Assembly (NCBI RefSeq): GCF_900107965.1
Contig: NZ_FNVU01000005.1
Span: 124,001 to 188,000 of the forward strand
Direction of reading: 5' to 3'
DNA length: 64,000 nt
From: Actinacidiphila yanglinensis
GTDB taxonomy: Bacteria; Actinomycetota; Actinomycetes; Streptomycetales; Streptomycetaceae
Shown here: in pieces, positions 33,275-42,553 of the stretch
Layout of the letters: each line of letters opens with the position of its first letter
Numbering within the stretch: position 1 is the first letter of the stretch
The notes under the pieces: generated by a model
What the model was told of the DNA's origin: nothing
What the model saw: only the letters and a program-made list of their open reading frames with translations
The model's database searches: none
Position numbers and translations under genes: made by a program

Positions 33275-34726
33275 TCAGGTGACCGCGGTCGGCGGGGGCG
33301 GCCCCACCGCGGGAGCGGCCGGGCCGTCGGCGCGCTGGCCGGGGACGACGCCCGCCGCGGGCTCGAGGCGGGCCCGCCGGCGGCCGGTGATCTGCTGCTG
33401 CGCCCACAGCAGGAAGCCGGTCGGCAGGAAGACCGCGTCGGCAGCGATCATCGCGAGCGAGAAGAAGGGCAGCCCGAGGACCACCGCGATCGACGCGTGC
33501 TCGATGATCATGCCGACCAGCAGCACGTTCTTCACCCGGCGGTTGAAGAGGGTGAAGGGGAAGGCGACCTGGACGATCACCGTGCCGTAGGTGATCAGCA
33601 TGACCAGGACGTCGTTGCCCGCCAGCGCGTGGGACAGCGCCGGCCAGGGCGTGAAGTCGTCCAGGTGCAGCGGGTAGTACAGCGCCGTGCCGTCCTGCCA
33701 GCGGCTGCCCTGGATCTTGTACCAGCCGGCGGTGGAGTAGATCAGGCACACCTCGACGATGATCACGAGCATCGCGCCGTTGTGGACGACGTTCGCGATG
33801 ATGTCGAGCACCGTGCGCGGCTCGCCGGGCGCGTAGCGGCGTACCGCCCACCACACGGCCTGACCGATCCAGCAGGCCCAGAAGATCAGGCCCCAGCCGG
33901 TGCTGAGCTTGTCCGCGAACGTGGCGGCGATCAGGGCGACGCCCAGCACCGCCCACAGCACGATGCCGACCGGGTCGGCACCGGCCCGCGCCACCGCGGC
34001 CGCCCGCACCGGGCGTGCCTCCGGGCCGGCGCCGGCGGTCAGGTCCGCGGCCCCGCCCTCGGGCCGAGCGCCCGCGTCGGACGAGGCGCCGGACGCGGCT
34101 CGGGACAGTGCCTCGACCGTCGACGGTGCCGCTTCTCCGCGTGCCGCCTCTGCCTGCCCCGCTTCCGCCGCGGCCCGGCGCCGCGCGCGGCGGCTGTCGA
34201 GCGACCAGACCTGGCCGCAGCGCGTGAAGGCGAGGTAGATCGCGATGATGTGGACCACGTTGTCGCCGCCGTCGCCCATGAACACGCTGCGGTTCTGGAG
34301 CGACAGCACCCCGATCATGAACATCAGCGCCGACGTCCGGGTCCGCCACCCCAGCAGCAGCGACGCGCTCGCCAGGATCGCGAAGGCGTAGCCGATCTCG
34401 AACCAGGCGCGGCTGTCGCTCCACATCAGCACGCTGAACGCGTGGTTGCTCGCCAGCAGCCGCTGCGCCAGGTCGAACCCCCAGGCGCTGTGCGGCCCGT
34501 AGAGCGCGCCGCGGTGCGGGAACTCCCGCACCAGGTACAGCAGCCAGGTCAGCGACATGCCGATCCGGACCACCGCGCTCTGGTACGGGCCGATGATGCC
34601 GCCGGTGACGCGGGTCAGGCCGCGGGTGATGCCGCGGTCGAGCGCCGCGGTCACGCTCGCGTAGGTGGGGGTCGCGGGGACCCGCGCTCCGGCGGGCAGC
34701 TCGGCGTGGGAGCGGGGGGCGCTCAT
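33275..34726 (-). CDS. HTTM-domain membrane protein (vitamin K-dependent carboxylase-like)
   Basis: A 483-residue polytopic protein with an HTTM domain, the bacterial relatives of gamma-carboxylase membrane regions. Visible helices include LLYLVREFPHRG, GYAFAILASASLLLGW, VVHIIAIYLAF, IVLWAVLGVALIAATF, MLVIIVEVCLIYSTAGWYKIQGSRW and FFSLAMIAADAVFLPTGFL. The motif YSTAGWYKIQGSRWQDGTALYY is characteristic of the family. A Pro/Ala-rich loop of about 70 residues separates two halves. ATG 34726 overlaps the stop of the DUF5819 gene, so the two act together. The reaction, if any, is unknown. Confidence 0.85.
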   Translation of the reverse strand: MSAPRSHAELPAGARVPATPTYASVTAALDRGITRGLTRVTGGIIGPYQSAVVRIGMSLTWLLYLVREFPHRGALYGPHSAWGFDLAQRLLASNHAFSVLMWSDSRAWFEIGYAFAILASASLLLGWRTRTSALMFMIGVLSLQNRSVFMGDGGDNVVHIIAIYLAFTRCGQVWSLDSRRARRRAAAEAGQAEAARGEAAPSTVEALSRAASGASSDAGARPEGGAADLTAGAGPEARPVRAAAVARAGADPVGIVLWAVLGVALIAATFADKLSTGWGLIFWACWIGQAVWWAVRRYAPGEPRTVLDIIANVVHNGAMLVIIVEVCLIYSTAGWYKIQGSRWQDGTALYYPLHLDDFTPWPALSHALAGNDVLVMLITYGTVIVQVAFPFTLFNRRVKNVLLVGMIIEHASIAVVLGLPFFSLAMIAADAVFLPTGFLLWAQQQITGRRRARLEPAAGVVPGQRADGPAAPAVGPPPPTAVT

Positions 34727-35487
34727 GAGGAGGTCTCCTGCCCGGACGGGTCGGCGGTCGGGCCGGTACCGCTCGCGGCGGCACTCGGGGTGGTACCGGG
34801 AGCGGTGCTCGGCGTGCTGCCCGGTGCGGCGGACGTGGTGTCCTCGGCGCCGGAGTCGACGCCCCACCACGGCAGCGTCCGGTACTGGGTCACGGGTGTC
34901 GGCGCCCCGGCGACCCAGGACGGCTGCTTGACGGGGGTGGTGGCCGCACGGGCCTCCACCTGTATGACCGGGCCACCGTCCAGCGTGGGGCCGAACCGGT
35001 CCTCGATGATCCGCAGCAGGTACGTACGGCTCAGGTCGCTGCCGTCACCGGCCGTCGGCTGCTCCTGGGTGTCGTGGGTGTCGGTGTAGTAGCCCCAGGC
35101 GCGGCGCAGTTCGTTCTGCTGCGTGTGGCTGGGCAGCGGGTCGTGCCGCATCGCCGCGATGTCCATGCCGGTCAGGTCCACCCAGCCGGTGGTCTGGGTG
35201 CCGCCGCCGGCCTTGCGCACCTGCGCCCGGGCCTCTATGTGGACGTTCTGCTGGAGCGGGTCGGGAGCGAACAGCTTCCAGTTCTGCTCGAACTCCGGGA
35301 AGATGTAGTCGTTGACGGCCTTCCCGTGCTCCTTGCTGAGCGTGTTCGACGGCGCCACGTAGAGGAACACCATCCCCAGGTGGAGCAGCGCGCCGACCGC
35401 GACCGCGCCGACCGTCACCGCCACGACTATCCGCCCGGGCAGCGACAGCGCCGCCACATCGGGCGACGGCCCCTCCATTGGCCCCAT
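34723..35487 (-). CDS. DUF5819 protein, partner of the HTTM protein
   Basis: A 254-residue protein with one N-terminal helix (IVVAVTVGAVAVGALLHLGMVFLY), then the conserved FEQNWKLFAPDPLQQNV typical of DUF5819, which resembles a periplasmic or extracellular domain. The last 40 residues are Ser/Thr/Pro-rich. ATG 35487 has GGAGAG five bases upstream; ATG 35478 is in frame. It overlaps the HTTM gene by four bases and is always its genomic companion in my experience of Streptomyces. Function unknown. Confidence 0.8.
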   Translation of the reverse strand: MGPMEGPSPDVAALSLPGRIVVAVTVGAVAVGALLHLGMVFLYVAPSNTLSKEHGKAVNDYIFPEFEQNWKLFAPDPLQQNVHIEARAQVRKAGGGTQTTGWVDLTGMDIAAMRHDPLPSHTQQNELRRAWGYYTDTHDTQEQPTAGDGSDLSRTYLLRIIEDRFGPTLDGGPVIQVEARAATTPVKQPSWVAGAPTPVTQYRTLPWWGVDSGAEDTTSAAPGSTPSTAPGTTPSAAASGTGPTADPSGQETSS

Positions 35488-35587
35488 CCGTCTCTCCGCT
35501 CTCCGCTGCACCCGATGCATCCGACTGCCGCCCAGAACGCTAGCCACCCGGGGGCCCCGGCGGTGACCTTACCCAGTTATCAAGGGG

Positions 35588-35603
35588 TGCAGGAGTGGTC
35601 CTG
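35588..35603 (-). terminator. weak hairpin after the rhodanese gene
   Basis: GCAGGA/TCCTGC forms a 6-bp stem with loop GTGG about 30 bases downstream of the rhodanese stop on the minus strand. It is short, so only a weak terminator call. Confidence 0.35.
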
Positions 35604-35632
35604 CGGAACGGAGAGCCACGGAATGCGGCGGG

Positions 35633-35965
35633 CTAGAGGACGTAGCCCTCGGCACCGCTGTCGTCGACGACCGGACGCCCCGCGGACTCCCAGTCGAGCA
35701 TGCCGCCGCTGACGTTCACCGCGTCCACGCCCTGCCCGATGAGGTACTGCGTCACTTGCGCCGATCGCCCGCCGACCCGGCAGACCACGTGCACCGTGCC
35801 GCCCTCGGGCAGCTCGCCGATCCGGGCGACGACCTCGCCCATCGGGATGTGCAGGGCGCCTTCGGCGTGCCCGGCGGCCCACTCGTCGCCCTCCCGGACG
35901 TCGAGGAGGGTCGCGTCGGCGGGGATCGCGGAGGCATCCACCGCGGGGAGCTGGGAGCGGAACAT
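35633..35965 (-). CDS. rhodanese-like sulfurtransferase
   Basis: A 110-residue single rhodanese domain. LLDVREGDEWAAGHAEGALHIPMGEV and the active-site loop VVCRVGGRSAQVTQYL (catalytic Cys in CRVGGRS) are clear, with the ending NVSGGMLDWESAGRP. It would carry a persulfide sulfur for transfer. ATG 35965 has AGGAGG nine bases upstream. No sulfur-pathway partner is adjacent. Confidence 0.9.
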   Translation of the reverse strand: MFRSQLPAVDASAIPADATLLDVREGDEWAAGHAEGALHIPMGEVVARIGELPEGGTVHVVCRVGGRSAQVTQYLIGQGVDAVNVSGGMLDWESAGRPVVDDSGAEGYVL

Positions 35966-36100
35966 CGGACGTGGCCTCCTGGAACACGGAACTTCGGGGC
36001 GGCGGGAGCACCGGGCCGCCACGGCCACGGCATCCGCCGGCGTCGCGAGCGGCCCGCGCACCCGCACGGCCCCGCTCACCGGGAACGTGGCAAAGCTACC

Positions 36101-36964
36101 TCAGCCGCCGGAAGCGCCGTGGACCAGTTCGGCGAGCCGGGCCTCGCGCTGGGAGACCTGGGTGAGCAGTTGCTCGGCGATCTCGTTGAGCAGCGCGTCG
36201 GGGTCCTCCGGGGCGAGCCGCATCATCTGCCCGATGGCGCTCTCGTCGAGTTCGGCGGCCACCGCGGCCAGCTTCTCCTTGCGCTCGGCCAGCCACTCGA
36301 GCCGGGCGTAGAGCACCTCGGCCTCGCTCGGCAGGTCCTGCTCGGGCGCCGGACCGGCCTCCCACTCCGCGGACAGCTCGCGCAGCGCGTCCTCGTCGGC
36401 GTACGCGTACGCCTCGTTGACCCGGGCGATGAAGGTGCTGCGGCGCTCCTTCTCGGCGTCGTCCTGGGCGAGATCGGGGTGGACCTTGCGGACCAGCTCG
36501 CGGTAGAGCCGCTGGGCCTCCTTGCCCGGGCGCACCCGGCGCGGCGGGTTCGGGTCCTCGACCGGCCGCACCCCGTCGGCGCCCAGCAGGCCGCCGAAGA
36601 GTTCCTCGATGCCCGGCATCGGCATCACCAGCGCGCGCGCCTCCCAGGCGCGCTCGATGTCGGCCCGGTCGCCGCTGTGCGCCGCGACGGCCTCCGCGAT
36701 CAGCGCGTCGAGCTCGTCCAGCCGCGCGTACATCGGGCCGAGCCGCTGGTGGTGCAGCCGGGAGAAGTTCTCCACCTCGACGCGGAAGGACTCGACCGCG
36801 ATCTCGAACTCGATGAGCGCCTGCTCTGCCGCGCGTACGGCCTTCGCCAGCCGGTCCTGCCCTTCCGGGTCCGCAGGCGCCGCTGCGGAAGCGGCGCCCG
36901 CGGCAGCCGCGGAAGCGGCGGCGGACGGGGCGGCGGAAGGTCCGGGTCCGGAGCTGTTCGTCAC
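36101..36964 (-). CDS. J-domain (DnaJ-like) protein with coiled-coil N-terminus
   Basis: A 287-residue protein. The N-terminal 35 residues are Ala/Ser low complexity, followed by a coiled-coil region (QDRLAKAVRAAEQALIEFEIAVESF). A J-like segment YRELVRKVHPDLAQDDAEKERRSTFIARVNEAYAY contains the HPD tripeptide that stimulates Hsp70 ATPase. A C-terminal helical part (about 200-287) ends LAELVHGASGG. GTG 36964 is the start. The role is unknown, and no dnaK lies nearby. Confidence 0.78.
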   Translation of the reverse strand: MTNSSGPGPSAAPSAAASAAAAGAASAAAPADPEGQDRLAKAVRAAEQALIEFEIAVESFRVEVENFSRLHHQRLGPMYARLDELDALIAEAVAAHSGDRADIERAWEARALVMPMPGIEELFGGLLGADGVRPVEDPNPPRRVRPGKEAQRLYRELVRKVHPDLAQDDAEKERRSTFIARVNEAYAYADEDALRELSAEWEAGPAPEQDLPSEAEVLYARLEWLAERKEKLAAVAAELDESAIGQMMRLAPEDPDALLNEIAEQLLTQVSQREARLAELVHGASGG

Positions 36965-37241
36965 CCGGACAGCCTAGGCCCTCCTCGGTCGATCTTCGTG
37001 GGAGCGCGAGCGCGTGACGCGCGGGGAACGGCCGGGAAACCGTCGTGCGGCGGTCGCGGGACGGGGTGCGGCGCCGTGCCCGAGGGCATCGCGGGGCGGT
37101 CCCGGTGGTCCACCGCACCGTCGCGATCGCCGCGCCGCACCCCGCCGGAAGCCGTCGCACCCGCCACCCTCGCAGCCCCCACACCGGACGAACCGTCACC
37201 ATCCAGCGGAGGAAGGCCAATCCGGCCATTCGGCCGACCCG
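36965..37241. other. divergent intergenic region before the PP2C phosphatase
   Basis: About 275 bases between the divergent J-domain and phosphatase genes. The frame of the phosphatase remains open through it but the protein there is Arg-rich and unlike the family. A GGAGGAAGG ribosome-like sequence at 37207-37215 lies 27 bases before the chosen GTG, too far for direct use. No hairpin or palindrome stands out. Confidence 0.35.
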
Positions 37242-40200
37242 GTGGGCCGTTTCGTGCTTGCCTTGAAAGCCGACCCTACTCAGCGCGGAACCTCAGCGCC
37301 GGACCGCAGGTACACGACGTTGGACGAGATCACCGGGCATGTCGATGCCACAGAGCCGGACCACCACGCCGACCGTTCCGACCACCACGAGCCGTACGAG
37401 GGCCCTCCCCCGCACGGCCGGCGGGACGGCCGCGCGCAGCAGACCCGCGCGCCCTACGCGGAACCGGAAAGCGCCACCGCCGCGGTCCGGGACGCCGCGG
37501 TGACGGGCCGCGGCGAGTCCCGGCCGGCCCCCGGCACGGGCGGACCGGTCACGCCGCCCGCCGGCGAGCCCCTGGCCGCCCCCGGCGCGTTCGTGCCCGC
37601 GGTACGGCCCGTGGCGCTCCCCCACGTCCGCGGCGCCGGCGACGCCGTACCGGCCACCCCGCCGGCCGTCCCCGTGGCACCGGCCGTCACCGCATCACCC
37701 GCCTCCCCGGTGCCGCCGGGGTCCATGGCACCGGCCGCCTCCCCGCCGCCACCCGTACCCGGGCGCCCGCCCGCGCCGGGACTGGCCGCCCTGCTGCGGC
37801 TCGCCGTGCTCTGCGTGGACCCCGACGGCCGGATCTCGTACTGGAACCGCGGCGCCGAGGAGCTGTTCGGCCACCGCTGGGAGCACGTCTTCGGCCACCG
37901 CGCGACCGGCCTGCTGAGCACGACCAGCCCCTCCGCGGGGCGTACGGGGACGCGTGCCGCCGCCTCCCACCACGACACCCTGGAACTGCTGGACGACCTC
38001 ACCGTCTCCTCCTGGGCCGGGGCGCTGGCCGCCACCGACCGCGACGGCACCCTGAAGGACGTCCTGTGGTGGACGTACCGGCTGGTCGAACCGACCGGGC
38101 GGAGCCTGCTGGCCATCGCCACTCACGCCAAGCCGCTGCGGACGGGCGGCCTGCGGATCGCGCTCGGCGGCCGGCTGCTGCCGTACAGCGCGGAGGGGCC
38201 GCAGCGGCAGGACATCGCGGTCGCCGCGGTGCTGATGCCGAGCGCCGACCCGTCCGCGGGCCAGGCCCTGGCCGGGCGGCTCGCCGACGTGCTGCCGGGG
38301 GCCAGCCCGGGGCGCCTGGACCGGATCGTCCGGCAGGTCGGCGCGCTCGGACACCCCGCGCTGGAGGTCGAGGACGGCGCCCGGCTGCCGGTCGTGCCGC
38401 ACGAACGCGCCAGGCTCGCCGCGGCCGCCCGCGCCGAGACCGCGGTGCGCAGGGAACTGCTGTCGAGCAGCCTGGGCGGCGGCCGGGGCTCCGCCGGGGC
38501 CGCCCGAGGTGACGGGACCGGGCAGGCCGCCGACCTGTCCAGCGCGTCGGCCCTGACGGCCGTGCCGCTGCCGTCCCTCACCTCTCCTCCCGTCTCCACC
38601 GTCACGCCCTCCCAGGCCGGCGGCCCGGCGACCGGGTCGGCGGGAACCGCGGCAGGCGTCCAGGGCGCGCCGGGACCAGCCGCGCCGTCCCCGTACCGGC
38701 CGGGAGAGCCGCCCGACCATCCGGTCGCCGGAACACCCCGCGCCGACCTGGGACACGAGATCTGGATCGGCTCCGACACCGGTTTCCCCGGCTCCGACGT
38801 CCCGCGCCAGGTCGGCAACGCCCTCGACGAGCAGCTGGCCCTGCTGCGTGCGGCGGGCTCGATCGTCGGCTCCACCCTCGACCTCCACACCACCGCGCGC
38901 GAGCTGTGCTCCGTCACCGTGCCGCGCTTCGCCGACCTCGCCACCGTGCTCGTCGTCGACCAGCTCTTCTCCGACGCCGAACCGCCCAAGGACGACCGCC
39001 CGTCCGACACCGTCCTCGTCCGCCGGGTCGCCAGCGCCCTGCCGGGCCTGAGCGGCGGCTGGGATGCGGCGCTTCCCGAGGGCGAGCTGCTGGCCCTGAC
39101 CGCCGGGGGCGTGCCGACCCGGCTCGGCGAGCCCGTCCTGGTGCCCGTGGTCGACCCGGCGCTCGCCCCGGACATCGCCGTCGACCTGGGCGTCCCCCTG
39201 CTTGCCCCGCTGCTGGCCGGCCACTCGCTCATCGTCGCGCCGCTCACCGCCCGCGGCACCGTGCTCGGCCAGGTCTGCTTCCTGCGCGGCCCGGGCCGCC
39301 GCCCCTTCGACGTCCGGGACGCGGCCACCGCGGCCGAGGTGGTGGCGCGCGGCGCCGTGCACATAGACAACGCCCGGCTGCACCGCCAGGAGTCGCGCGC
39401 CGCCGCGACCTTGCAGCGGTCGATGATGCCGACCCGGCCGCCCCGCATCCCCGGTGTCCGCATCGCGCACCACTACATGCCGGGCGACCGGCAGGCCCAG
39501 GTCGGCGGCGACTGGTTCGACGCGATCCAGCTGCCCGGCGGCCGGGTGGCCCTGATCGTCGGCGACGTGATGGGCCACGGGCTGCAGGCGGCCGCCGTGA
39601 TGGGCCAGTTCCGCACCTCCGTGATCACCATGGCCGCCCTCGACCTGCCGCCCGCGCAGCTGCTGCGCCACCTCGACAACCTCGCCCACCGCCTGGGCAC
39701 CGAGCACCTGGCCACCTGCGTCTACGCGGTGTACGACCCGATCCACCGCACCCTCACCCTTGCCAACGCCGGGCACATCCCGCCGGTACTGGCCGGCTCC
39801 GACGGCCGCGGCGAGCTGCTCCGGATCCCCGGCGGCGCGCCCATCGGGGTGGGCGGGGTGCCCTTCGAGACGGTGGAGGTCCCCGCACCGGACGGCAGCT
39901 GGCTGGTGCTGTGCACGGACGGGCTGGTCGAGGTGCGCGGCCAGGGCATCGACGCGGGACTGGCCGCCCTGTGCGCCAACGTGATCGAGCCGCAGCAGAC
40001 CCCCGAGGACGTCTGCGCGCAGATACTCGCCCGGGTGCACTCCGAGGACCGCCGGGACGACGTGGCGCTGCTCGTCGCCCGCTTCGAGGGGGTCGCCCCG
40101 CAGGACGTGATCCGCTGGACCCTGCTGATCGACTACGCCGAAGTGGCCAGGGCCCGCGAGCTCACCCGCCGCCAACTCGCGGCCTGGGGCCTGGAACACC

Positions 40201-40472
40201 TCAGCGACGTCGCGGAGCTCTTGGTCAGCGAGCTGGTGACCAACGCGATCAAGGCCGCCTCCTACGAGGTCGAGCTGCGCCTGATGCGGGTCGGCAAGCT
40301 GCTGGTCGAGGTGAGCGACGACAACCACAACCTGCCGCAGTTGCAGCGGGCCGAGGCGGACGACGTCTGCGGGCGCGGCCTCGCGCTGGTCTCGCACCTG
40401 TCGCGGCGCTGGGGGACCAGCCGGAAGGCGGTCGGAAAGGTCGTCTGGTTCGAGCTGCCGATCCCCTCCTGA
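37242..40472 (+). CDS. multidomain PP2C (SpoIIE-type) phosphatase with PAS, GAF and anti-sigma-like ATPase
   Basis: About 1,076 residues. Domains in order: Pro/Ala-rich N-terminus, PAS (about 180-300), second Pro-rich linker, GAF (about 526-720), SpoIIE-type PP2C (about 726-950; metal motifs QVGGDWFDA, VGDVMGHG and CTDGLVEV, DDVALLVARF) and a HATPase anti-sigma-like domain (about 956-1074; SELVTNAIKAASYEV and GRGLALVSHLSRRWG). Such proteins can dephosphorylate anti-anti-sigma factors and also phosphorylate them, tuning a stress or developmental sigma factor. The start is uncertain: GTG 37242 is chosen because composition and length fit, but it lacks a good ribosome site. Confidence 0.85.
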   Translation: MGRFVLALKADPTQRGTSAPDRRYTTLDEITGHVDATEPDHHADRSDHHEPYEGPPPHGRRDGRAQQTRAPYAEPESATAAVRDAAVTGRGESRPAPGTGGPVTPPAGEPLAAPGAFVPAVRPVALPHVRGAGDAVPATPPAVPVAPAVTASPASPVPPGSMAPAASPPPPVPGRPPAPGLAALLRLAVLCVDPDGRISYWNRGAEELFGHRWEHVFGHRATGLLSTTSPSAGRTGTRAAASHHDTLELLDDLTVSSWAGALAATDRDGTLKDVLWWTYRLVEPTGRSLLAIATHAKPLRTGGLRIALGGRLLPYSAEGPQRQDIAVAAVLMPSADPSAGQALAGRLADVLPGASPGRLDRIVRQVGALGHPALEVEDGARLPVVPHERARLAAAARAETAVRRELLSSSLGGGRGSAGAARGDGTGQAADLSSASALTAVPLPSLTSPPVSTVTPSQAGGPATGSAGTAAGVQGAPGPAAPSPYRPGEPPDHPVAGTPRADLGHEIWIGSDTGFPGSDVPRQVGNALDEQLALLRAAGSIVGSTLDLHTTARELCSVTVPRFADLATVLVVDQLFSDAEPPKDDRPSDTVLVRRVASALPGLSGGWDAALPEGELLALTAGGVPTRLGEPVLVPVVDPALAPDIAVDLGVPLLAPLLAGHSLIVAPLTARGTVLGQVCFLRGPGRRPFDVRDAATAAEVVARGAVHIDNARLHRQESRAAATLQRSMMPTRPPRIPGVRIAHHYMPGDRQAQVGGDWFDAIQLPGGRVALIVGDVMGHGLQAAAVMGQFRTSVITMAALDLPPAQLLRHLDNLAHRLGTEHLATCVYAVYDPIHRTLTLANAGHIPPVLAGSDGRGELLRIPGGAPIGVGGVPFETVEVPAPDGSWLVLCTDGLVEVRGQGIDAGLAALCANVIEPQQTPEDVCAQILARVHSEDRRDDVALLVARFEGVAPQDVIRWTLLIDYAEVARARELTRRQLAAWGLEHLSDVAELLVSELVTNAIKAASYEVELRLMRVGKLLVEVSDDNHNLPQLQRAEADDVCGRGLALVSHLSRRWGTSRKAVGKVVWFELPIPS

Positions 40473-40476
40473 TATC

Positions 40477-40491
40477 GTTGCACTCTACAAC
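40477..40491. promoter_or_regulatory. candidate MarR operator
   Basis: GTTG-N7-CAAC forms an inverted repeat (GTTGCACTCTACAAC) five bases after the phosphatase stop and about 50 bases before the MarR start. MarR proteins bind such short repeats and often repress themselves. Confidence 0.4.
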
Positions 40492-40538
40492 CCTCCTGGT
40501 CGCGGGTCGCGGCCGTACGAGGCAGGAGCGTGACCGCG

Positions 40539-41000
40539 ATGGCATCAGCAGCCTCCCCGACCCGGCCGGCCGAATCCGCCACGTCACTGGAGACCATCCA
40601 GCGCGAGCTGACCGCGTTCGCCCGCCGCGCACGTGCCACCGCCGCGCGCATGCACCCCGAGCTGTCCCTGGTGGCGTACACGATCCTCGCGCACCTGGAG
40701 GAGCAGCAGGGCTGCCGCGCGACCGACCTCGCCGCGCACTACCTGCTGGACAAGTCGACGGTCAGCCGCCAGGTCGCCGCGCTGGAACGGGACGGCTTCC
40801 TCGAACGCCGCACCGACCCCACCGACCACCGCGTCCAGGTGCTGCATCTCGCGCCGCGCGGCGTGCGGAGCCTGGCGGCGGCGCGCGTGCGGCGGCAGGA
40901 GACGTTCAAGGAGCGGCTGGCGGCGTGGGACCCCGCGGACCTGGCACGGTTCGCCGACTACCTGGTGCGCTACAACGCGGACGCGGCGGCGCACCCGTAG
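40539..41000 (+). CDS. MarR-family transcriptional regulator
   Basis: A 153-residue winged-helix regulator. The DNA-binding part reads GCRATDLAAHYLLDKSTVSRQVAALERDGFLERRTDPTDHR, with the beta-wing DHRVQVLHLAPRG. N- and C-terminal helices form the dimer. ATG 40539 is preferred because AGGAG lies ten bases before it; GTG 40530 would place AGGAG only one base away. There is no downstream plus-strand gene, so it is monocistronic; its targets are unknown but a palindrome lies upstream. Confidence 0.88.
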   Translation: MASAASPTRPAESATSLETIQRELTAFARRARATAARMHPELSLVAYTILAHLEEQQGCRATDLAAHYLLDKSTVSRQVAALERDGFLERRTDPTDHRVQVLHLAPRGVRSLAAARVRRQETFKERLAAWDPADLARFADYLVRYNADAAAHP

Positions 41001-41046
41001 CGACCCGCGTACGGCCGGGCGTGCGACCCCGGGGCCCGCACGGCGG

Positions 41047-41092
41047 CGGGGCCGCGACCGCCGGTTGTGGGCAACCGGTGGCCGCGGCCCCG
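41047..41092. terminator. bidirectional terminator between marR and terD
   Basis: CGGGGCCGCG (41047-41056) pairs with CGCGGCCCCG (41083-41092); the inner bases CGGTTG and CAACCG extend the stem. It lies between convergent genes. Confidence 0.8.
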
Positions 41093-41158
41093 CGATCCGG
41101 CGTCATCGGACGCCGGCAGGCCTTGCCTGGCTTCTTCTCCGCCTCGTCAGAGGTCGTG

Positions 41159-41734
41159 TCAGAGGTTCACGCCGAAGTCCTGGGCGATGCCGCGCAGGCC
41201 CGAGGCGTACCCTTGGCCGACGGCGCGGAACTTCCACTCCGCGCCATTGCGGTACAGCTCGCCGAAGACCATGGCGGTCTCGGTGGAGGCGTCCTCGGTG
41301 AGGTCGTAGCGGGCGATCTCGGTGCCGCCCGCCTGGTTGACCACGCGGATGAACGCGTTGCGCACCTGTCCGAAGCTCTGCTGGCGGGTCTCGCCCTCGT
41401 AGATCGAGACCGGGAAGACGATCTTGTCCACCTCGGCCGGAACGCCGGCCAGGTTGACCTTGATCGCCTCGTCGTCGCCCTCGCCCTCACCGGTGAGGTT
41501 GTCGCCCGTGTGCTCGACAGAGCCGTCGGGGCTCTTGAGGTTGTTGAAGAAGATGAAGTGCTTGTCCGACACGACCTTGCCGCCGGCGTCGAGCAGCAGT
41601 GCGCTCGCGTCGAGGTCGAAGTCGCTGCCGGTGGTCGTACGCACGTCCCAGCCCAGGCCGACGGTGACCGCCGTGAGACCGGGGGCCTCCTTCGTCAGCG
41701 AGACATTGCCGCCCTTGGAGAGGCTGACACCCAT
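41159..41734 (-). CDS. terD: TerD-family tellurium resistance/stress protein
   Basis: A 191-residue TerD protein. The canonical start [20 protein letters not shown] and the calcium-binding region GWDVR...[11 protein letters not shown], together with [29 protein letters not shown] and the conserved [15 protein letters not shown], leave no doubt. TerD proteins bind calcium and act in stress and, in Streptomyces, in differentiation. ATG 41734 has GGGAG upstream. It is a single copy here, without other ter genes. Confidence 0.93.
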   Translation of the reverse strand: MGVSLSKGGNVSLTKEAPGLTAVTVGLGWDVRTTTGSDFDLDASALLLDAGGKVVSDKHFIFFNNLKSPDGSVEHTGDNLTGEGEGDDEAIKVNLAGVPAEVDKIVFPVSIYEGETRQQSFGQVRNAFIRVVNQAGGTEIARYDLTEDASTETAMVFGELYRNGAEWKFRAVGQGYASGLRGIAQDFGVNL

Positions 41735-42064
41735 GATGGATCTCCCTGTTCTGTTCGGCGCGGGCCGCGCCGCTTGACGGTTCCTTTGCCCAGTTGGTCC
41801 AACGGACACCACACTGCCCGGGTTCCCGCTCCGGTGCCACCGATGACCCCGCAGCGTGTCGCCGAGCCGCCCCGAAGGACCACAGCCGGACCACGGCCGG
41901 ACCGCACCGCCGCCGTCCCCTCCAGGACCGCCCCCGCGCCCGCATCCCTCGCGCGCCGACCTTCCACGAGTGACAGGTCCGGACATGCGAAAGCGGGCGG
42001 CACCGTGATCACGATGCCGCCCGCTTCGTCGAGCCGTGCGAAGCACTTTGGGGTGCTCCACGAG
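41735..42064. other. intergenic region between terD and tRNA-Leu
   Basis: About 330 bases without a gene. It holds the terD promoter side, about which nothing specific stands out, and the tRNA terminator at 41991-42026. Confidence 0.5.
41991..42026 (-). terminator. terminator after tRNA-Leu
   Basis: A 12-bp perfect stem AAGCGGGCGGCA/TGCCGCCCGCTT encloses a 12-base loop that contains the palindrome GTGATCAC. It is 39 bases downstream of the tRNA 3' end on the minus strand. Confidence 0.8.
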
Positions 42065-42148
42065 TGCGCGAGGGGGGAGTTGAACCCCCACGCCCTTTCG
42101 GGCACTGGAACCTGAATCCAGCGCGTCTGCCTATTCCGCCACCCGCGC
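42065..42148 (-). tRNA. tRNA-Leu (CAG anticodon)
   Basis: An 84-nucleotide class II tRNA on the minus strand. The acceptor stem GCGCGGG pairs with CTCGCGC; the D-arm GTGGCGGAATAGGCAGACGC is typical of tRNA-Leu; the anticodon loop TTCAGGT gives CAG, reading CUG codons; a long variable arm GTGCCCGAAAGGGCGT is present; and the T-arm reads GGGGGTTCAACTCCCCC. The discriminator base is A and CCA is not encoded. Confidence 0.95.
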
Positions 42149-42553
42149 ATGGGTGTTGCCGTTGTGATTCTCACACTGCCCTGGACCGGTAGGTCTTGGT
42201 GGTGGGAACCCCGTCCGACATGCAGAAGATTAGCACGGCGCAAGCGGTGGAATCACATCCGTTTCGACCCTCCCCCCGGTGGCACACGCCCAGGAGGGGA
42301 CGCGGCGCGGTGCGGCGTGCCGGTGCGGGACACTGGGGACACTGGTGGGTGGACCGTTGGCGCGGAGACCGCGTACCGGGGCCGCATCTACCATCGCAGT
42401 GGGCAGGAGGAGCGCAGGCGCGGCGTGGTGTGAGGGTTGACACTGCCCGTCCGCGCAGGATCAGGGAACCACGGGTTTTTCCCACGCGTGGATACGATCA
42501 GTAAGCAGTATCGGAAACGAGCCGACGGACGATCCGGAGGAGGGAGGTGCCCG
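42149..42553. promoter_or_regulatory. control region upstream of the fhaA operon
   Basis: About 405 bases without a gene, covering the tRNA promoter on one side and the fhaA promoter on the other. TTGACA occurs at 42437-42442, with a possible -10 GATCAG at 42459-42464 (16-base spacing). A second -10-like TACGAT lies at 42493-42498. The run GGGTTTTTCCC (42473-42483) stands out in this GC-rich context. Confidence 0.4.
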
